A stretch of DNA of 64,000 nt, taken from assembly GCA_963580285.1 (NCBI GenBank), contig OY757023.1, forward strand, positions 92,219,108 through 92,283,107. Direction: 5' to 3'. This stretch comes from Lucinisca nassula. Its lineage: Eukaryota; Mollusca; Bivalvia; Lucinida; Lucinidae. Position numbers and translations under genes: made by a program. Positions 19,943 through 31,075 of the stretch are shown in pieces. The notes under the pieces are model-generated. The model had not been told where the DNA came from and searched no databases. It saw only the letters and a list, made by a program, of their open reading frames with translations. Numbering within the stretch: the first letter of the stretch is position 1; every line of letters starts with the position of its first letter.

Positions 19943-20578
19943 ATATTTTCGCTTCGGGGAGGCAGACAAAGTGAAGAAAGATGTGTTCAGTACCTACACG
20001 TCGATTTTAATTCCAAACGTCATAATATTTTCATGATTTAGGTTTTCATAAGTTACAATATTTTGCGTCGAGCTTTATTTTTCACCCGACGCAAAATGTT
20101 GTAAAAAATTGAAAATAGATATATTGCCTATTACCGACTCGGCGAGGCATAGGTTGTATGGACATATAGTTATAGTGCAAATAAGTTGTTTTATCTCGCA
20201 GCAACCTACTTGTACGACGATAAAGAAGTTATAAAAGTTATAACATTTTGCGTCGTGCTTAATTTTTTTCCCAACGCAAAATGTTATAACTTTTACAGCA
20301 TTCTCTATCGTCGTAAAGTTGGGTTGCTGGGAGATAAAACCAACTTATATGCACCACACAACCTATGCCTCGCCGAGTCTGAAATAGGCAAGGTATCTAT
20401 TTTCAATTTTTACAACATTTTTTTCGTCGGGTGAAAATAAAGCTCGACGTAAAATGTTGTAACTTATGAAAAACTAAATCATGAAGATATTATGATGATG
20501 ATGTTTGGAGTTAAAATCGACTTGTAGGTACTGAACACATCTTTCTTCACTTCATCTGCCTCCCCGAAGCGAAAATAT
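19943..20578. repeat. ~636 bp palindrome (fold-back element)
   Basis: Two arms of about 310 bp. The left starts ATATTTTCGCTTCGGGGAGG, the right ends CCTCCCCGAAGCGAAAATAT. Inner arms TAACATTTTGCGT (20241-20253) and ACGCAAAATGTTA (20274-20286) surround a short spacer, TCGTGCTTAATTTTTTTCCC. Arms differ at scattered sites. No coding capacity. Likely a fold-back DNA transposon. Confidence 0.85.
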
Positions 20579-20589
20579 ACATTAGGCCA

Positions 20590-21645
20590 ACATTATTATT
20601 TTGGTTATCTTAATAACCCGAAATTCTGAAGCCTTGAGAAGCCGATGATTAGAACCACGACCCCATTCAAGTAGGTAGATCGCCTCTCATATGTAATTGT
20701 GGTCTGAACGTCAACGGTTCGCGATCTGAGTTTGACCGCATTTGCTGGGCGCTACGACCCTATGGACCATAGTCTCAGTGCCTGTTCATATAGAACGGGG
20801 AGCAGTAGGTCGCTCTACCTCGTTATCTCCCAACTTAGTTACTGTTACAATGTACACTGGTTTGTCGAAGAAAAAGCCCATAATTAATTGTTACTATATA
20901 TTCGACAGTAAATAAATAATCTATGTCTATGTCTATCGAATGCCTGCAAATAATGATGAACAACTATAATACGGTTCACGAAACGTATACCCTACATCAT
21001 GATCCCTGCCGCGAAGAAGTCTGAATATGTTCATGCATATACCGTTATTGCGCATGCGTCGACCAGACAAACAGGCTGATGTGTGCATGCAACAATATCC
21101 GCGCAGCAGAACTCCGCTTGACTGTGCAACAGAAATATCGGCACCCAGTGCTTGAAGCAAGAATACTGAAAATTTATGCATCCTTAATGAGCACTACAGA
21201 AATCAATTTAACGTCACCACAACTGAGCATAATACCCATCAAAATCGTGCTCACTGCATCAACACGGGTAAGAGGCAATTGAACAGACTGCACCACTGCA
21301 CTACCTGGTCATTCGCCAATTATAGGAAAAAATAACAAAAAACGCAATCTCATACCCTTCTCCGCGACAAATATAGCTGTTCACAAATTCATTACATTTA
21401 CAACAGCTAGAAACTAAAAACAGGGAGATTTTTACCCCATTCTACACACCGCAAATCAATATTTAAATTGCACCACACTGTCTGCCGTTAAATACAACCG
21501 ATTTTGCGACGTTGCTGACGTTGCTGACGTCATTTTTGCCGCTCAGGCCGTTTCAACGTAAATACTTAAACTTGTCATCCTAAATATTTGCCTATCCGTA
21601 ATGCAGCACTTGAAAATAAACACGTTATTTACATGTACATACAGT
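20590..21645. other. Mostly unassigned; possible LINE 3' end at 20640-20940
   Basis: 20640-20935 ends TAAATAAATAATCTATGTCT with a short repeated tail (ATGTCT), as at some LINE 3' ends. The rest shows no clear gene or repeat. Short open frames here have no recognisable domain. Confidence 0.3.
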
Positions 21646-21650
21646 CCCCA

Positions 21651-21940
21651 AGGTTATAAAACATTTTTCATCTCACTTGAGCATGTAATTTATCGTGCTC
21701 ATAAATTTTAAAATGCCAACAAAAGTTGGTATTTTAAAATTTATGAGCAGGATAAATTATCGTGCTCATAAATTTTAAAATGCCAACAAAATTTGGCATT
21801 TTAAAATTTATGACCAGGATAAATAACATTCTGCACTGATCTGAGCAAGAAATTAGCCACTATCATTTGTATTTTAATATTTATGAGCATTATACATTTC
21901 ATGCTCAGCTGAGTTGAGCATGAAAAAAGTTTTATAACCT
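21651..21940. mobile_element. Fold-back MITE with tandem hairpins
   Basis: Terminal repeats AGGTTATAAAAC and GTTTTATAACCT. Inside are two tandem hairpins of CGTGCTCATAAATTTTAAAA and complement (21695-21750 and 21761-21816) with loops AAAA, then a weaker third arm. Confidence 0.75.
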
Positions 21941-22040
21941 CTGGGCCAGGTACAAACAGATTTCTTAAATTTACAAAAACAGAACTCGTAACTCTTCCTG
22001 AACATAATTCTTCCTACACCAACATGAGCATGCTTGCAAT

Positions 22041-22349
22041 TTCGACCCCGCCCATCGGGGCTTGAAGAAATATATTTGGGCTACATGATGCTTCCACCCA
22101 GAGCTGAATCCGACCTACATACGAATACTGGTAAACCGCTTAGAAGATCTAAGCCTGCCCAGGCAAAGCGGTGTGAGTGTCGGACCGTTCATGCTTATAA
22201 ACCCTATTGGTTTCATTGGGCGACAGGGCTTGAGGTATCATTTCATCTCAATGTCTGGTAAAAGTCCCACAAAATTGGAAGCAACGTGTCCAAAATGACC
22301 TTTACAGTGTTGATGGGGACGTTAAACCTCAAATCAAACAAAAAAAAAA
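22041..22349 (+). mobile_element. SINE-G, complete
   Basis: Head CCCCGCCCATCGGGGCTTGA, GCTTCCACCCAGAGCTGAAT, CTATTGGTTTCATTGGGCGA, tail GGGGACGTTAAACCTCAAAT. Flanked by a 12-bp duplication CATGCTTGCAAT (22029-22040, 22350-22361). Confidence 0.9.
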
Positions 22350-22373
22350 CATGCTTGCAATACAGGTTCATTT

Positions 22374-22648
22374 CCATTTCGAAAACACGCCTATACAAAT
22401 ACATTGTAACCTTCATCGCCGAAAAATGAAATTTTTAGGACGACAAATTGTGATATTTTTCTTATTTCTGCTCAAAATATAGATTGTGGGTACTCGTTAG
22501 AACCGCCTCTAACGAGTACCAACAATCTATGTTTTAGAGCAGAAATAAGAAAAATAAGGTTTACCCCTGTAAACCCCAGTTTTACTATATAAAAGTGGGG
22601 TTCAAGAGGGGGGGGGGTCAAAATTATATAGGTGTGTTTGCCTGATGG
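22374..22648. mobile_element. MITE-A1
   Basis: Ends TTTCGAAAACACGCCTATAC and ATAGGTGTGTTTGCCTGATG. The right arm of the central palindrome is shortened (GAACCGCCTCTAACGAG). Confidence 0.8.
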
Positions 22649-23091
22649 GTTCATCATGACGGATAACCCGACAAGCTCTTGTCTAAGATGTTATGAAGAT
22701 ATGGTTAAACCTGTCTGTAAAACGTTCCCCTCAACAGCTTATGTCATATAGAGACGGGGACCTCGGTTTTCTAACAACCGGTAGTCAAAAGCTATGGATC
22801 AAACAAGTCTTCGACGTTAATAAAGCCAGAGGCTTCAGAACGTTGGGGTATACGAAGGAGAAAACCCCTCCAAAACAGAAAAGTATGTTCATACAAAAAA
22901 TAAAACTAAACATAGATTTAACATACCGTGAAAGTTTCGGCATTTGGCTCGGCACAAGTTGTGGAGATTCGTATAGCTTCTGACCCACTGTTGACATTAC
23001 GATAATCTTTAGGTATTTATATCTATCGGCCATGCAGGAAATTCGTGCATACCCGGGCTAGCTCGATAAAATTGTAAAAAATATAGATAAT
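22649..23091. other. Unassigned stretch with a 96-codon frame
   Basis: A plus-strand open frame at 22693-22983 has no motif I recognise and no supporting context; I do not call it a gene. Confidence 0.35.
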
Positions 23092-23259
23092 TCACCTTAT
23101 TTGCATTATCTGCTGGTTCCTAGTCTGAAGGTTATCAGTGTTGGAAAAACAGGTAACCAGACCCCCCTGACCTTGAAAGGTCAGGGGGGTCTGGTTACCT
23201 GTTTTTCCAATATTGACAATGTGCAAACTGGGAGCCAGCAAATAATGCAAATATGGTGA
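23092..23259. mobile_element. MITE-C, 168 bp
   Basis: TCACCTTATTTGC and GCAAATATGGTGA ends, flanked by AT (23090-23091, 23260-23261). The internal palindrome around CAGACCCCCCTGACCTTGAA is nearly identical to the copy inside the SDR pseudogene. Confidence 0.88.
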
Positions 23260-23837
23260 ATGGTTACAATTTTAGCCATGAAGCAGATTTCAGCAGAAAA
23301 TGGACCTCCGTTACAGTTGCATTTCCTTTGGAGTGAAATGATGGAACTTCCATACAGATCAATGGTATAATAACTCCGGTCAGTACAAATCTACACAACA
23401 ATGCGATTGGCATAAAATATATATATGGCGCTATCTGGCGCCTGGCGACTTTTTCGGCAAACTACATGAAAATCAGACAAATAGCGGCCTATTGTATGGC
23501 GAATAATTTCTCCACAAACCGCGCATGAATACATCTCATGATATATGCACGACCGGTGCGTGGCAATACATATTTTGCTTACCATATTTCATCTAAAATA
23601 CTTAAGCCGCGCTGCTTTGTCATATACCTACTAAAAATAATTTAGACGTACAAATGCACCAGATAGGCTTCTATTTCATCTCGTAACAAACCCTCATATA
23701 AGATCCGCTATATTTCTGCTGTATTGTATATAAAAGAAAACTATCAGAAAACTATCAGTTCTGGTGATCTTAAAGACTGTCCTATGGCACTCGAGCATGG
23801 TATCCTTATAGTTCGCATAGTGTCCATAAGGTGTATT
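23260..23837. other. 3' flank of the GPCR gene
   Basis: No repeat or RNA signal found. No clear AATAAA is seen on the minus strand within the first ~150 bases past the stop codon. Confidence 0.5.
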
Positions 23838-25169
23838 TCAACGTGATTCTGTGTTTTGAGACTTTGGTTTACAGAACGCTGCCTTAAGGTCCTCTCTGAA
23901 ACGTGCCCCACTAAGTATATACAGAAAGAAATTGAAAGCGTGGTTACAAATATAGAGGCATAGAGCTATGTATTCCGAATTCTCTCGGGACGCACGATCT
24001 TCAGCGATGTCTTTTAAGTCTTCTTTACTGCTCGATTCATAAATCAGAAGAATATTCGCTGGCGTCACGAACAAAATATAGGAAATGCTTATCAGCAACG
24101 TGAGAACCATAACATGGCGTGTACGCCTTAATGATAACGTAGTTGGGGTTGACAAGGCGGCGTTTGTGAATCTGAAAATCTTTATCCACGTGGCGGTGTT
24201 AGCCACGATAATGATTAATGTCGGACAGGAGAAGTACACAATACCGTCGACCAAGATCCACCACTTGTAAAATTTGCTGTACTCTCCATTGATAAAGCCA
24301 CACAAATACACGTGCGTGTATTCGCTGTGGTTGGTCAGAGTGAGCGTCTTATTCTTGACAACAATGGGTGTTTTTACTGTGTGGTTGTCTTTATCCATCT
24401 TACAGGTAGCTTCGAATAGGTGACTGACATTATTCTGATCCATAAAACCAAATGTGTTGAACAACTGTCCCTCTATACCTTTGTCGCCCTTCACGACAAC
24501 TGAACCAAAGGTTAGGTTTTGTGATGTCAGGCTATTTGTGACGTTAGTATCCGACTGGTTTACGGTAGTAAAACCCTGTAGAACGCCATGACTGCTGTTG
24601 TTTAAAGTCGCAGGCTTACGTATACTTAAAAGCGATGGGAAAAAATGATTATTGCTGTTGACAGTGTTCGACTCGTCCAAAACTGTCGTACACGGCGCTC
24701 TATTGTGACTTTCAACGATGACAGAGTGCAGCTCCATCCCGTACAAATAGTGAGAAGTATAAGCGAACAGAACGACCCCAATTACCCCTGTCATAATGAA
24801 TGCATTTCTTGGGCAACAAACTGTCTTCACGCTGTGAGGAAAATATACACAGTATGAACGTTCTAGAGCTAGCAGTGCTATGAGAGTGACTGAAAAATGT
24901 CCGAGATAATACGCTGAAAACATTTGAAGCTTGCAATTTGCGAGGCTCATGTCTTGAAGATATATACCGAATGTCTCAGGTACCCAGACTTGAACAAATA
25001 AGGCGTACAACGCCAGGGTGTCGACGATCGCCAAAGCAGAAAGGTACACAGTGTATGACGATTTCTTAGAATGTTTATTGGTAACCGTAATGAATGACAA
25101 CACATTTCCAACTGTTCCAATTAAAGTTATTGCTGGGTAGACTATCATCCATAGTAGTTTTATCGCCAT
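23838..25169 (-). CDS. Rhodopsin-like (class A) GPCR, intronless, long ECL2
   Basis: 443 residues in one uninterrupted frame. TM1 is about 9-30 (GTVGNVLS), TM2 about 40-60 (LSALAIVD), Cys3.25 is C79, and TM3 ends in LERSY (103-105 replaces the usual D/ERY). TM4 is about 124-145. A loop of roughly 160 residues (146-303) holds about nine N-glycosylation sequons and Cys 160, 256 and 290. TM5 is about 304-328, TM6 about 352-377 (ISYILFVTP) and TM7 about 399-420, with NFFLY in place of NPxxY. The tail is short (AFCK). It should be a plasma-membrane receptor signalling through G proteins; ligand unknown. The TM7 pattern NHAFNFFLYILSG resembles invertebrate peptide receptors of the FMRFamide-receptor kind, a loose resemblance only. 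The N-terminus is very short (about 8 residues before TM1). No frameshift or stop, so probably functional. Confidence 0.88.
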   Translation of the reverse strand: MAIKLLWMIVYPAITLIGTVGNVLSFITVTNKHSKKSSYTVYLSALAIVDTLALYALFVQVWVPETFGIYLQDMSLANCKLQMFSAYYLGHFSVTLIALLALERSYCVYFPHSVKTVCCPRNAFIMTGVIGVVLFAYTSHYLYGMELHSVIVESHNRAPCTTVLDESNTVNSNNHFFPSLLSIRKPATLNNSSHGVLQGFTTVNQSDTNVTNSLTSQNLTFGSVVVKGDKGIEGQLFNTFGFMDQNNVSHLFEATCKMDKDNHTVKTPIVVKNKTLTLTNHSEYTHVYLCGFINGEYSKFYKWWILVDGIVYFSCPTLIIIVANTATWIKIFRFTNAALSTPTTLSLRRTRHVMVLTLLISISYILFVTPANILLIYESSSKEDLKDIAEDRASRENSEYIALCLYICNHAFNFFLYILSGARFREDLKAAFCKPKSQNTESR

Positions 25170-25456
25170 GTTTTATAAAGTTTTACAGACAAAGTACACT
25201 GGTTTATGAAATGAAGTGTCCATGCTTCATTTACATGTACATGTACACTATAAATCACAAAAACAAGTCCGTATATAGATTACATTGTAAACCCCAGTTT
25301 ATATGGACAAAATTGCTGTTTTTCGAGGGTATGCATAAGCTTCCTTATGTTTTCTTTTTACAAGATGTAGTTACTCAGACAGTCATTTTTAACGATTAGC
25401 CTCTGTCCACATACATGTATGTAGATAAATAAGGAAAATATCAAATTCAAATGAAA

Positions 25457-25735
25457 CATCACGATAATAAGTCCGTGAAACGAAGACCCCCTTAACCCCA
25501 CTATATATAGAGAGAAGTGGGGTTTACGGGGGTATACATTATCTGCCTTATTTTTGCTTTCTAACATAGATTGTGGGTACTCGTTAGAACCGCCTCAATG
25601 AGGCGGTTCTAACGAGCACCCACAATCTGTGTTGAAAGCAGAAATAATAAAGATGTCATCATATTTACCTAATATTTATCATTTTCTGACACCATATTGG
25701 ACGCCATTTTTCCTTACGGACATGTTTTCCTAATG
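25457..25735. mobile_element. MITE-A2
   Basis: CATCACGATAATAAGTCCGT, centre GAACCGCCTCAATGAGGCGG near 25588, end CGGACATGTTTTCCTAATG. Nearest repeat upstream of the GPCR; a short eroded MITE-A piece also lies at 25283-25330. Confidence 0.82.
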
Positions 25736-25839
25736 AAGAACAAACATTTTCCTTACGATAAAATACCCGTATGTCACAGTGAATGATTTCATGGCCCTTG
25801 AGCACACATTTTTGATTTTATATTGTTATTATTGTTATT

Positions 25840-26022
25840 ATTATTTCTTCTTCAAACGTAGATTGTTTGTGCTCGTTAGATCTCTCAGCTAGGCGGTTCT
25901 AACGAGTACCAACAACCTTTAGATTAAACAAACACGAGGAAACTAACGCATACCACTTTTAACCATTTTCCTATATATAAAAGTGCGGTTTACAAGAATA
26001 CACAGACTTCTTATCGCGATGG
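25840..26022. mobile_element. MITE-A, degenerate
   Basis: AACGTAGATTGTTTGTGCTC, damaged centre (GATCTCTCAGCTAGGCGGTT) and the CCACTTTTAACC...AAAGTGCGGTT hairpin. Confidence 0.6.
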
Positions 26023-26440
26023 AAACGCTAGTATATCACACGGGTGTTTGAATAAGATTCTAGAAGACTTGAAATATAATGCTATAAAAGGTTAAAAAGC
26101 TGTAGAAGACTAAAAAGCTTAGTTACACGAAAGTTCACGCATATCAACTCATAAGAACACGCCCATTAGCAAACCATAGCCAATCATGACACATAAACGA
26201 TACAAGGAACAACCCGCCTTGCAGCGGATTGCAGCAAAACTACCAGTATTGTAGGCAAAGTACCAACACAAAAACAGACAAAAACAGGTAATAAGACAAG
26301 TCACGAGGAAACATCCGCGCAAAGCAGAGATGTGGCTGCAACGAAGACCAAGATTAGCCTCTGCGGCATACACACAGCCGAATCGGAGTTGCTGCATTGT
26401 ACCATGTAGATGTTGTTTGGTCCAGAGCTTCTTCCCAGTA
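26023..26440. other. Unassigned stretch
   Basis: No repeat or coding signal recognised; the minus-strand 98-codon frame here has no known motif. Confidence 0.35.
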
Positions 26441-26544
26441 AGCATTCTATATAAATCTACAGCGGGCCGTTAGCGGCCCGTCAGGGTAGCTGACGGGCCG
26501 CTAACGGCCCGCTAACGGCCCGCTGTAGATTTATGTAGAATGCT
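26441..26544. mobile_element. Small GC-rich fold-back element
   Basis: AGCATTCTATATAAATCTAC at the left and its complement at the right enclose AGCGGGCCGTTAGCGGCCCG and its complement, with one extra CTAACGGCCCG unit on the right arm. An isolated GC-rich cruciform in AT-rich DNA. Confidence 0.8.
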
Positions 26545-26925
26545 TGCAGGGTTTATGCTGTATACTGGCTGATTTAGTACGTTGGCGGATTGTTATTCGC
26601 TGTGCGCCCATGACCAAAGACATAGTTTCGTTTGACACAGCTAACACTGGATATACCAGCGGTTTCCCGCAGTTTGCTAAACAAAAGAACAAAAGATCTT
26701 AGCGTTAATAAGGTTTCTAAAAATATCACGACCTGTGTCGTTTTCTTTATGAATGTTAATCAAGCAAGTTTATATGCTTTGCTAATTCTTTCTTCAGATT
26801 TCTATCCAAGAAAGAAAACGAAATTAAGTACCGTTTTTCCTGCAGCAACCTTTTCTTACTATTGTTCAGAGGACGTGGAATTTACTCCAGTAGATAATAT
26901 AAGATTTTGACATGGCGTGAGGTCG

Positions 26926-26980
26926 GTCCCCGCCCATCGGGCCTTGAAATAATAGATGGGCTGCATGATGCTGAAACCAA
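26926..26980 (+). mobile_element. SINE-G head fragment
   Basis: GTCCCCGCCCATCGGGCCTT and GATGGGCTGCATGATGC, then lost. Confidence 0.6.
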
Positions 26981-27035
26981 CCAATTTCGATAACAAGCCC
27001 GTTAGGGATAGGGCATTCTTTCATATCTCCAAAAT

Positions 27036-27162
27036 CATTACGAAAAGACGCCTATACAAATACATTGTAAATTTTACCGCCCAAAAATGAAAATTTTAAG
27101 ATGAAAATTTTATAAAAGTGGGGTTCAAGGGAGTCAAAATTATATAGGCATGTTTTCTTGAT
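27036..27162. mobile_element. MITE-A1, internal deletion
   Basis: CATTACGAAAAGACGCCTAT at the left, TATAGGCATGTTTTCTTGATG at the right, centre missing. A short A2 fragment (GGGCATTCTTTCATATCTCC) lies just before it. Confidence 0.7.
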
Positions 27163-27204
27163 GTGGTTCCTTTTCTGCTGAAATTTTGTGATGGGCAGCC
27201 CTGT

Positions 27205-27697
27205 GATGATTTTATTATTTATTCTGCAAACATAGGACTCATTGAGCCGGTTCTAACGAGCACCCACGACCTATGTCTTGGATTTGTTTGTTTGATTTGA
27301 GGTTTAACGTCCCTGTCAACACTGTAAAGGTCGTTTTGGTGGCGTTGCTTCCAATTTTGTGGGACTTTTACCCGACATTGAGATGAAATGACATCTCAAG
27401 CCCTGTCGCCCAATGAACAAATAGGGTTTATTAGCATGGACGGTCCGCCTCGCACCGCGATTCCTGGACAGGCTTAGATCCTCTAAGCGGTTTACAGTGC
27501 TAGTGTGCGGGCCGGATTCAGCTCTGCGTGGAAGCATCGTGCAGCCCATATATTTCTTCAAGCCCCGATGGGCGGGGGCGGTCCTATGTCTTGGAGCGGA
27601 AATAAGCAAAATAATGTATACCCCTGTAAACCCCAATTTTTTCTATATAAAGTGGCGTTTAGAGGGGTGGTAATTTCACGGATTTGTTAACATGATG
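27205..27697. mobile_element. MITE-A2 split by a SINE-G
   Basis: Truncated left half with CTCATTGAGCCGGTTCTAACG; right half 27584-27697 with the ACCCC...GGGGT hairpin and end CACGGATTTGTTAACATGATG. Confidence 0.78.
27283..27583 (-). mobile_element. SINE-G, complete, inside MITE-A
   Basis: Tail TTTGTTTGTTTGATTTGAGG at the left, head GCCCCGATGGGCGGGGGCGG at the right. 12-bp duplication CTATGTCTTGGA (27271-27282, 27584-27595). Confidence 0.9.
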
Positions 27698-27927
27698 GCA
27701 TACGAGTACTGGTAAACCAATGAGAGAATCTAAGCCTGCCCAGGGAAAGCGGTGCAAGTCGGACCGTCCATGATTATTAACCCTTGGTTTCATTGGGCGA
27801 CAGGGCTTGAGATGTCATTTCATCTTAATGTCGAGTAATAGTCCCACAAAATTGGAAGCAACGTCTCCAAAATGACCTATACAGTGTTGACGGGGACGTT
27901 AAACCTCAAATCAAACAAACAAACATG
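27698..27927 (+). mobile_element. SINE-G, 5'-truncated
   Basis: Starts at ACGAGTACTGGTAAACC and runs to GGGGACGTTAAACCTCAAAT plus CAAA repeats. Confidence 0.8.
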
Positions 27928-27955
27928 GCGTGTGGGTCACTCTACTGCAACAGTC

Positions 27956-28184
27956 TTAACCCATTCAGTACCAGAAACCCCTAAAGTGGTACCTTGGCAA
28001 ACAGTGCAGGCCCAGATCAGACGCCGCAGGACGTGTCATGTGATCAGGGCCTTCACTGTTTGCAAAAAGTTTAGTCATTTCCCAAATAGATTTTGATGGA
28101 AACACAGCCTGACACCCCTAAATTTTGAAATGGATTCCTGCTATATATAAGGTGGAAGATGCCAAGTTTTACAAAAAGGGTTAA
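27956..28184. mobile_element. MITE-B
   Basis: TTAA at both borders (27956-27959, 28181-28184). Ends CCCATTCAGTACCAG and ACAAAAAGGG; core CCAGATCAGACGCCGCAGG...GTGATCAGGGCC. Confidence 0.75.
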
Positions 28185-28318
28185 AAACCATACGACAGAC
28201 TCTTCCATCTTCCCTCACACCCATGGTATGCTTTTGATTTCTTTATAATATGACGTCATGTCTAAAATGTAATAACGCCATGTATTAAATTCGGTAATCT
28301 ACTAGTGGATTAAATAAT

Positions 28319-29470
28319 GATCAGGAATCGATACAATTGACCCACAGCACCCACCAGAGACACCAAAGGGGAAACACAAACATGAAATAACAAGACCCTA
28401 ATGGAAACATCAAAAGCGGAAAGCCAAAAGGATAGTTGCTTCCCCATAAAATGATCAGTTGGCTATCCAAAACAAAAAAAGATATAAGCGATACAAACAC
28501 TCAGAGACAAACCATGAAAAACCCCGACAGAAGAACCGCCTTGAAACAGTAAGTGAAAAGAATTTCCCTTGGGGCTTAAATCGATTTTCGGCCGCAATCA
28601 TCGCCCTTACTTCCGCCGCGATTTAGACGTATAATTTGTTCAGTCCACATGGAGGCCTCCTAACTCATCAGGTGCAACATATACGAGAATACAAAATCAC
28701 ATAACCACAGAGATGAACTCGACAGCAAAAAAAAAACAACACTGAAATATTGGAAAAAGAAAACCAACAGTTAGACGCCGATTGGTCTGACCAGAGACAG
28801 AGCATCAGGCACCAACCAACATAAAGAGGAAAGCAAAGTTGTCAACCGTGATTGAGTTAACTACCATGCATGCCTAGCCCCCGCCCATCGGGGCTTGAAA
28901 AATAGATGGGCTGCATGATGCTTCCACGCAGAGCTGAAACCGACACGCACACGAGTACTGGTAAACCGCTTAGAGGATCTAAGCTTGCCACGGCAATGCA
29001 GTGTGAGGCGGACCGGCCATGCTTAATAAACCCTATTGGTTTCATTGGGCGGCAAGGCTTGAGATGTCATTTCATCTCAATGTCGGGTAAAAGTCCCACA
29101 CAATTGGAAGCAACGTCTCCAAATGATCTTTACATTGTGGACGGGGACGTTAAACCTCAAATCAAACAAACAAACAAAACCCTGCATGCAGTCTGTCGTA
29201 TAACATTTATGTTGTACATGTACCCAATCTTTTTAAATCGAAGAATGATTTTACGAATTGGGTGCTGAAGTCATTGCAAGTATACAATTTTTATATGCTA
29301 AGTCACCATAAACTTCGGGTTCCGATAGATCTTGTTGCAGAAGAGATTTAAGTCCAACATTGAATTTTGAAATTAAATCGAAACGAGGTGTTTAAAATTT
29401 AGAAAAGTTTTTGCCTTGTTTATGATACCGATAACCCTGATTAAGAAGTTTAGCACTTATCAATTTATTA
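28319..29470 (-). mobile_element. Naiad fragment (RT C-terminus and 3' UTR), split by a SINE
   Basis: 28319-28872 matches the Naiad 3' UTR and last codons; 29187-29470 continues upstream in the RT (matching about 15880-16165). About 80 bp around the stop codon (equivalent to 16211-16285) are missing. 5'-truncated, as usual for such retroelements. Not coding. Confidence 0.82.
28873..29186 (+). mobile_element. SINE-G, complete, inside Naiad fragment
   Basis: Head GCCCCCGCCCATCGGGGCTT, tail GGGGACGTTAAACCTCAAAT plus CAAAC repeats. TGCATG is duplicated at the two junctions and the Naiad sequence rejoins across it. Confidence 0.85.
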
Positions 29471-29746
29471 CATCACGCAAACACACCTATATAATTTTGA
29501 CCCCTTTAAACCCCGCTATTATACAGTAACACTGGGGTTTATAGGGGTACACATTTTTTCGTATCTCTGCTCAACAACATAGATGTGGAGTACTCGTCAG
29601 AACAAATTCTCCGTGGCGGTTTCAGCAAGTCATCCCACAATCTATGTTTTGAGCAGAAATATGAACAATATCAATATTTCTTACAGAAAATTTTCATTTT
29701 TTTTTTTGGTGGTGAAATTTTCAATTTATTTAAATAGGCGGCATTT
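29471..29746. mobile_element. MITE-A1, degenerate centre
   Basis: CATCACGCAAACACACCTAT, hairpin AACCCC...GGGGTT, damaged centre around 29600, right half to AAATAGGCGGCATTTG. Confidence 0.7.
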
Positions 29747-29797
29747 GCCTCTATTTATTCAATGTACTCATATTTGTACCGGCACTTTTTGGCTAAT

Positions 29798-30603
29798 CAT
29801 CACAAAAACAGCCTTATATAATTTTGACCCCCTTGAACTCCACTTTTATGCAGGAAAACTGGGGTTTACAGGGGTTAACCTTATTTTCTTATTTTTGCTC
29901 TAAAATATAGATTGGAAAACGAAAGTATATTTCTCAAAGTGCAAGAATACATAGTAAAATCCGGCAGATTCTTGTAGTCCCTAGATGTAACCATGGATTC
30001 GAGTGGGGTTATTGGGGGAGGGGGTGCAGGGAATCAGCCATAGTATTTTCATTTGTCGCAAGAATATTTCACAGCTGTTGAAACTGAGCTCTAGAACTCT
30101 AGAATAAGCTTGTGTGTTTTATTACCGTTTCAAGATCTTAGCTATTTCTCTTCTGTATTTATAACTGAGCTACCACTTAATTCGCTAATCAGTTCTAGAT
30201 ATTGTATTCTTTCTTTCTTTCTATCTATATATTTTTTTTTATATTCATATCACATGTTTACGCTGCATTCCATTCATAGAAGATGTAACTTATTGTCTTT
30301 GTCTTCCAGGAGATGACTTAAAATAAGCACTTGTGCTTACTGTCAAATCCTGTGACATATATGTCTAATATTGTGTATTGTATATGTTTACTGTAAAGTC
30401 AAATAAATACAGTTTAAACCAAAATATAGATTGTGATTGTGGGTACTCGTTAGAACCGCCTCGATGAGGTGGTTCTAACGAGTACCCACAATCTATATTT
30501 TAGAGCAGAAATAAGAAAAATATCACAATGTATCATCTGAAAAAGCTCATTTCTTTCGGCGGTACAGTTTACAGTGCATTTGCATAGGCGTGTTTTCGCA
30601 ATG
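29798..30603. mobile_element. MITE-A1 split by a ~506 bp insert
   Basis: Left CATCACAAAAACAGCCTTAT to AAAATATAGATTG (29902-29914). Right resumes with the same AAAATATAGATTG (30421-30433), intact centre GAACCGCCTCGATGAGGTGG, end GGCGTGTTTTCGCAATG. Confidence 0.85.
29915..30420 (+). mobile_element. Retro-inserted sequence with AATAAA end and 13-bp duplication
   Basis: Bounded by AAAATATAGATTG on both sides and ending AAATAAATACAGTTTAAACC, so it looks like a retroposed RNA 3' end (LINE tail or processed transcript). No coding match recognised; contains a CTTT microsatellite at about 30210. Confidence 0.65.
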
Positions 30604-30739
30604 TACACTTCGCGGAACGGAGCAACTTCAGGGGCACACGATAGGGTATAAATATAATATATATACATGTATACAATTATAGTCTTGTCCTCTGTTTTTG
30701 AGAATATTAAGGATTATTATCGATTACAAGTTTATCCTT

Positions 30740-30967
30740 TTAACCTTTCTGTACCAAACGGAATCGTCCATCTTATATATAGCAGGAGCCCATGTAAAAA
30801 TTTAGGGGTGTCAGGCAGTGTTTTCATCAAAATTTATTTGGAAAATGACTGAACTTTTAGCAAACAGTGGAGGCCCTGATCAGACGCCGCGTTCTGCGGC
30901 GTCTGATCTCAGGCTGCACTGTTTGCCAAGGTACCCGTTTGGGGGTTTCTGGTACAAAATGGGTTAA
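30740..30967. mobile_element. MITE-B
   Basis: TTAA at both borders; CCTTTCTGTACCAAACGG and TGGTACAAAATGGG ends. Perfect inner hairpin GACGCCGCGTTCTGCGGCGT. Confidence 0.8.
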
Positions 30968-31075
30968 ACATCTAACTGTTTTCGAGTTGTTTTTAAATAA
31001 GAATAGTTCTAAACTTTGTTGCGTTCCGTTCCGCAAAGTATAATTATATTTCAGCTTTAACGAGTTAGTATCGAG

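Noticed and set aside
22693..22983. 96-codon frame as a small gene
   Set aside because: No motif, no homologue I recognise, and the antisense strand is equally open.
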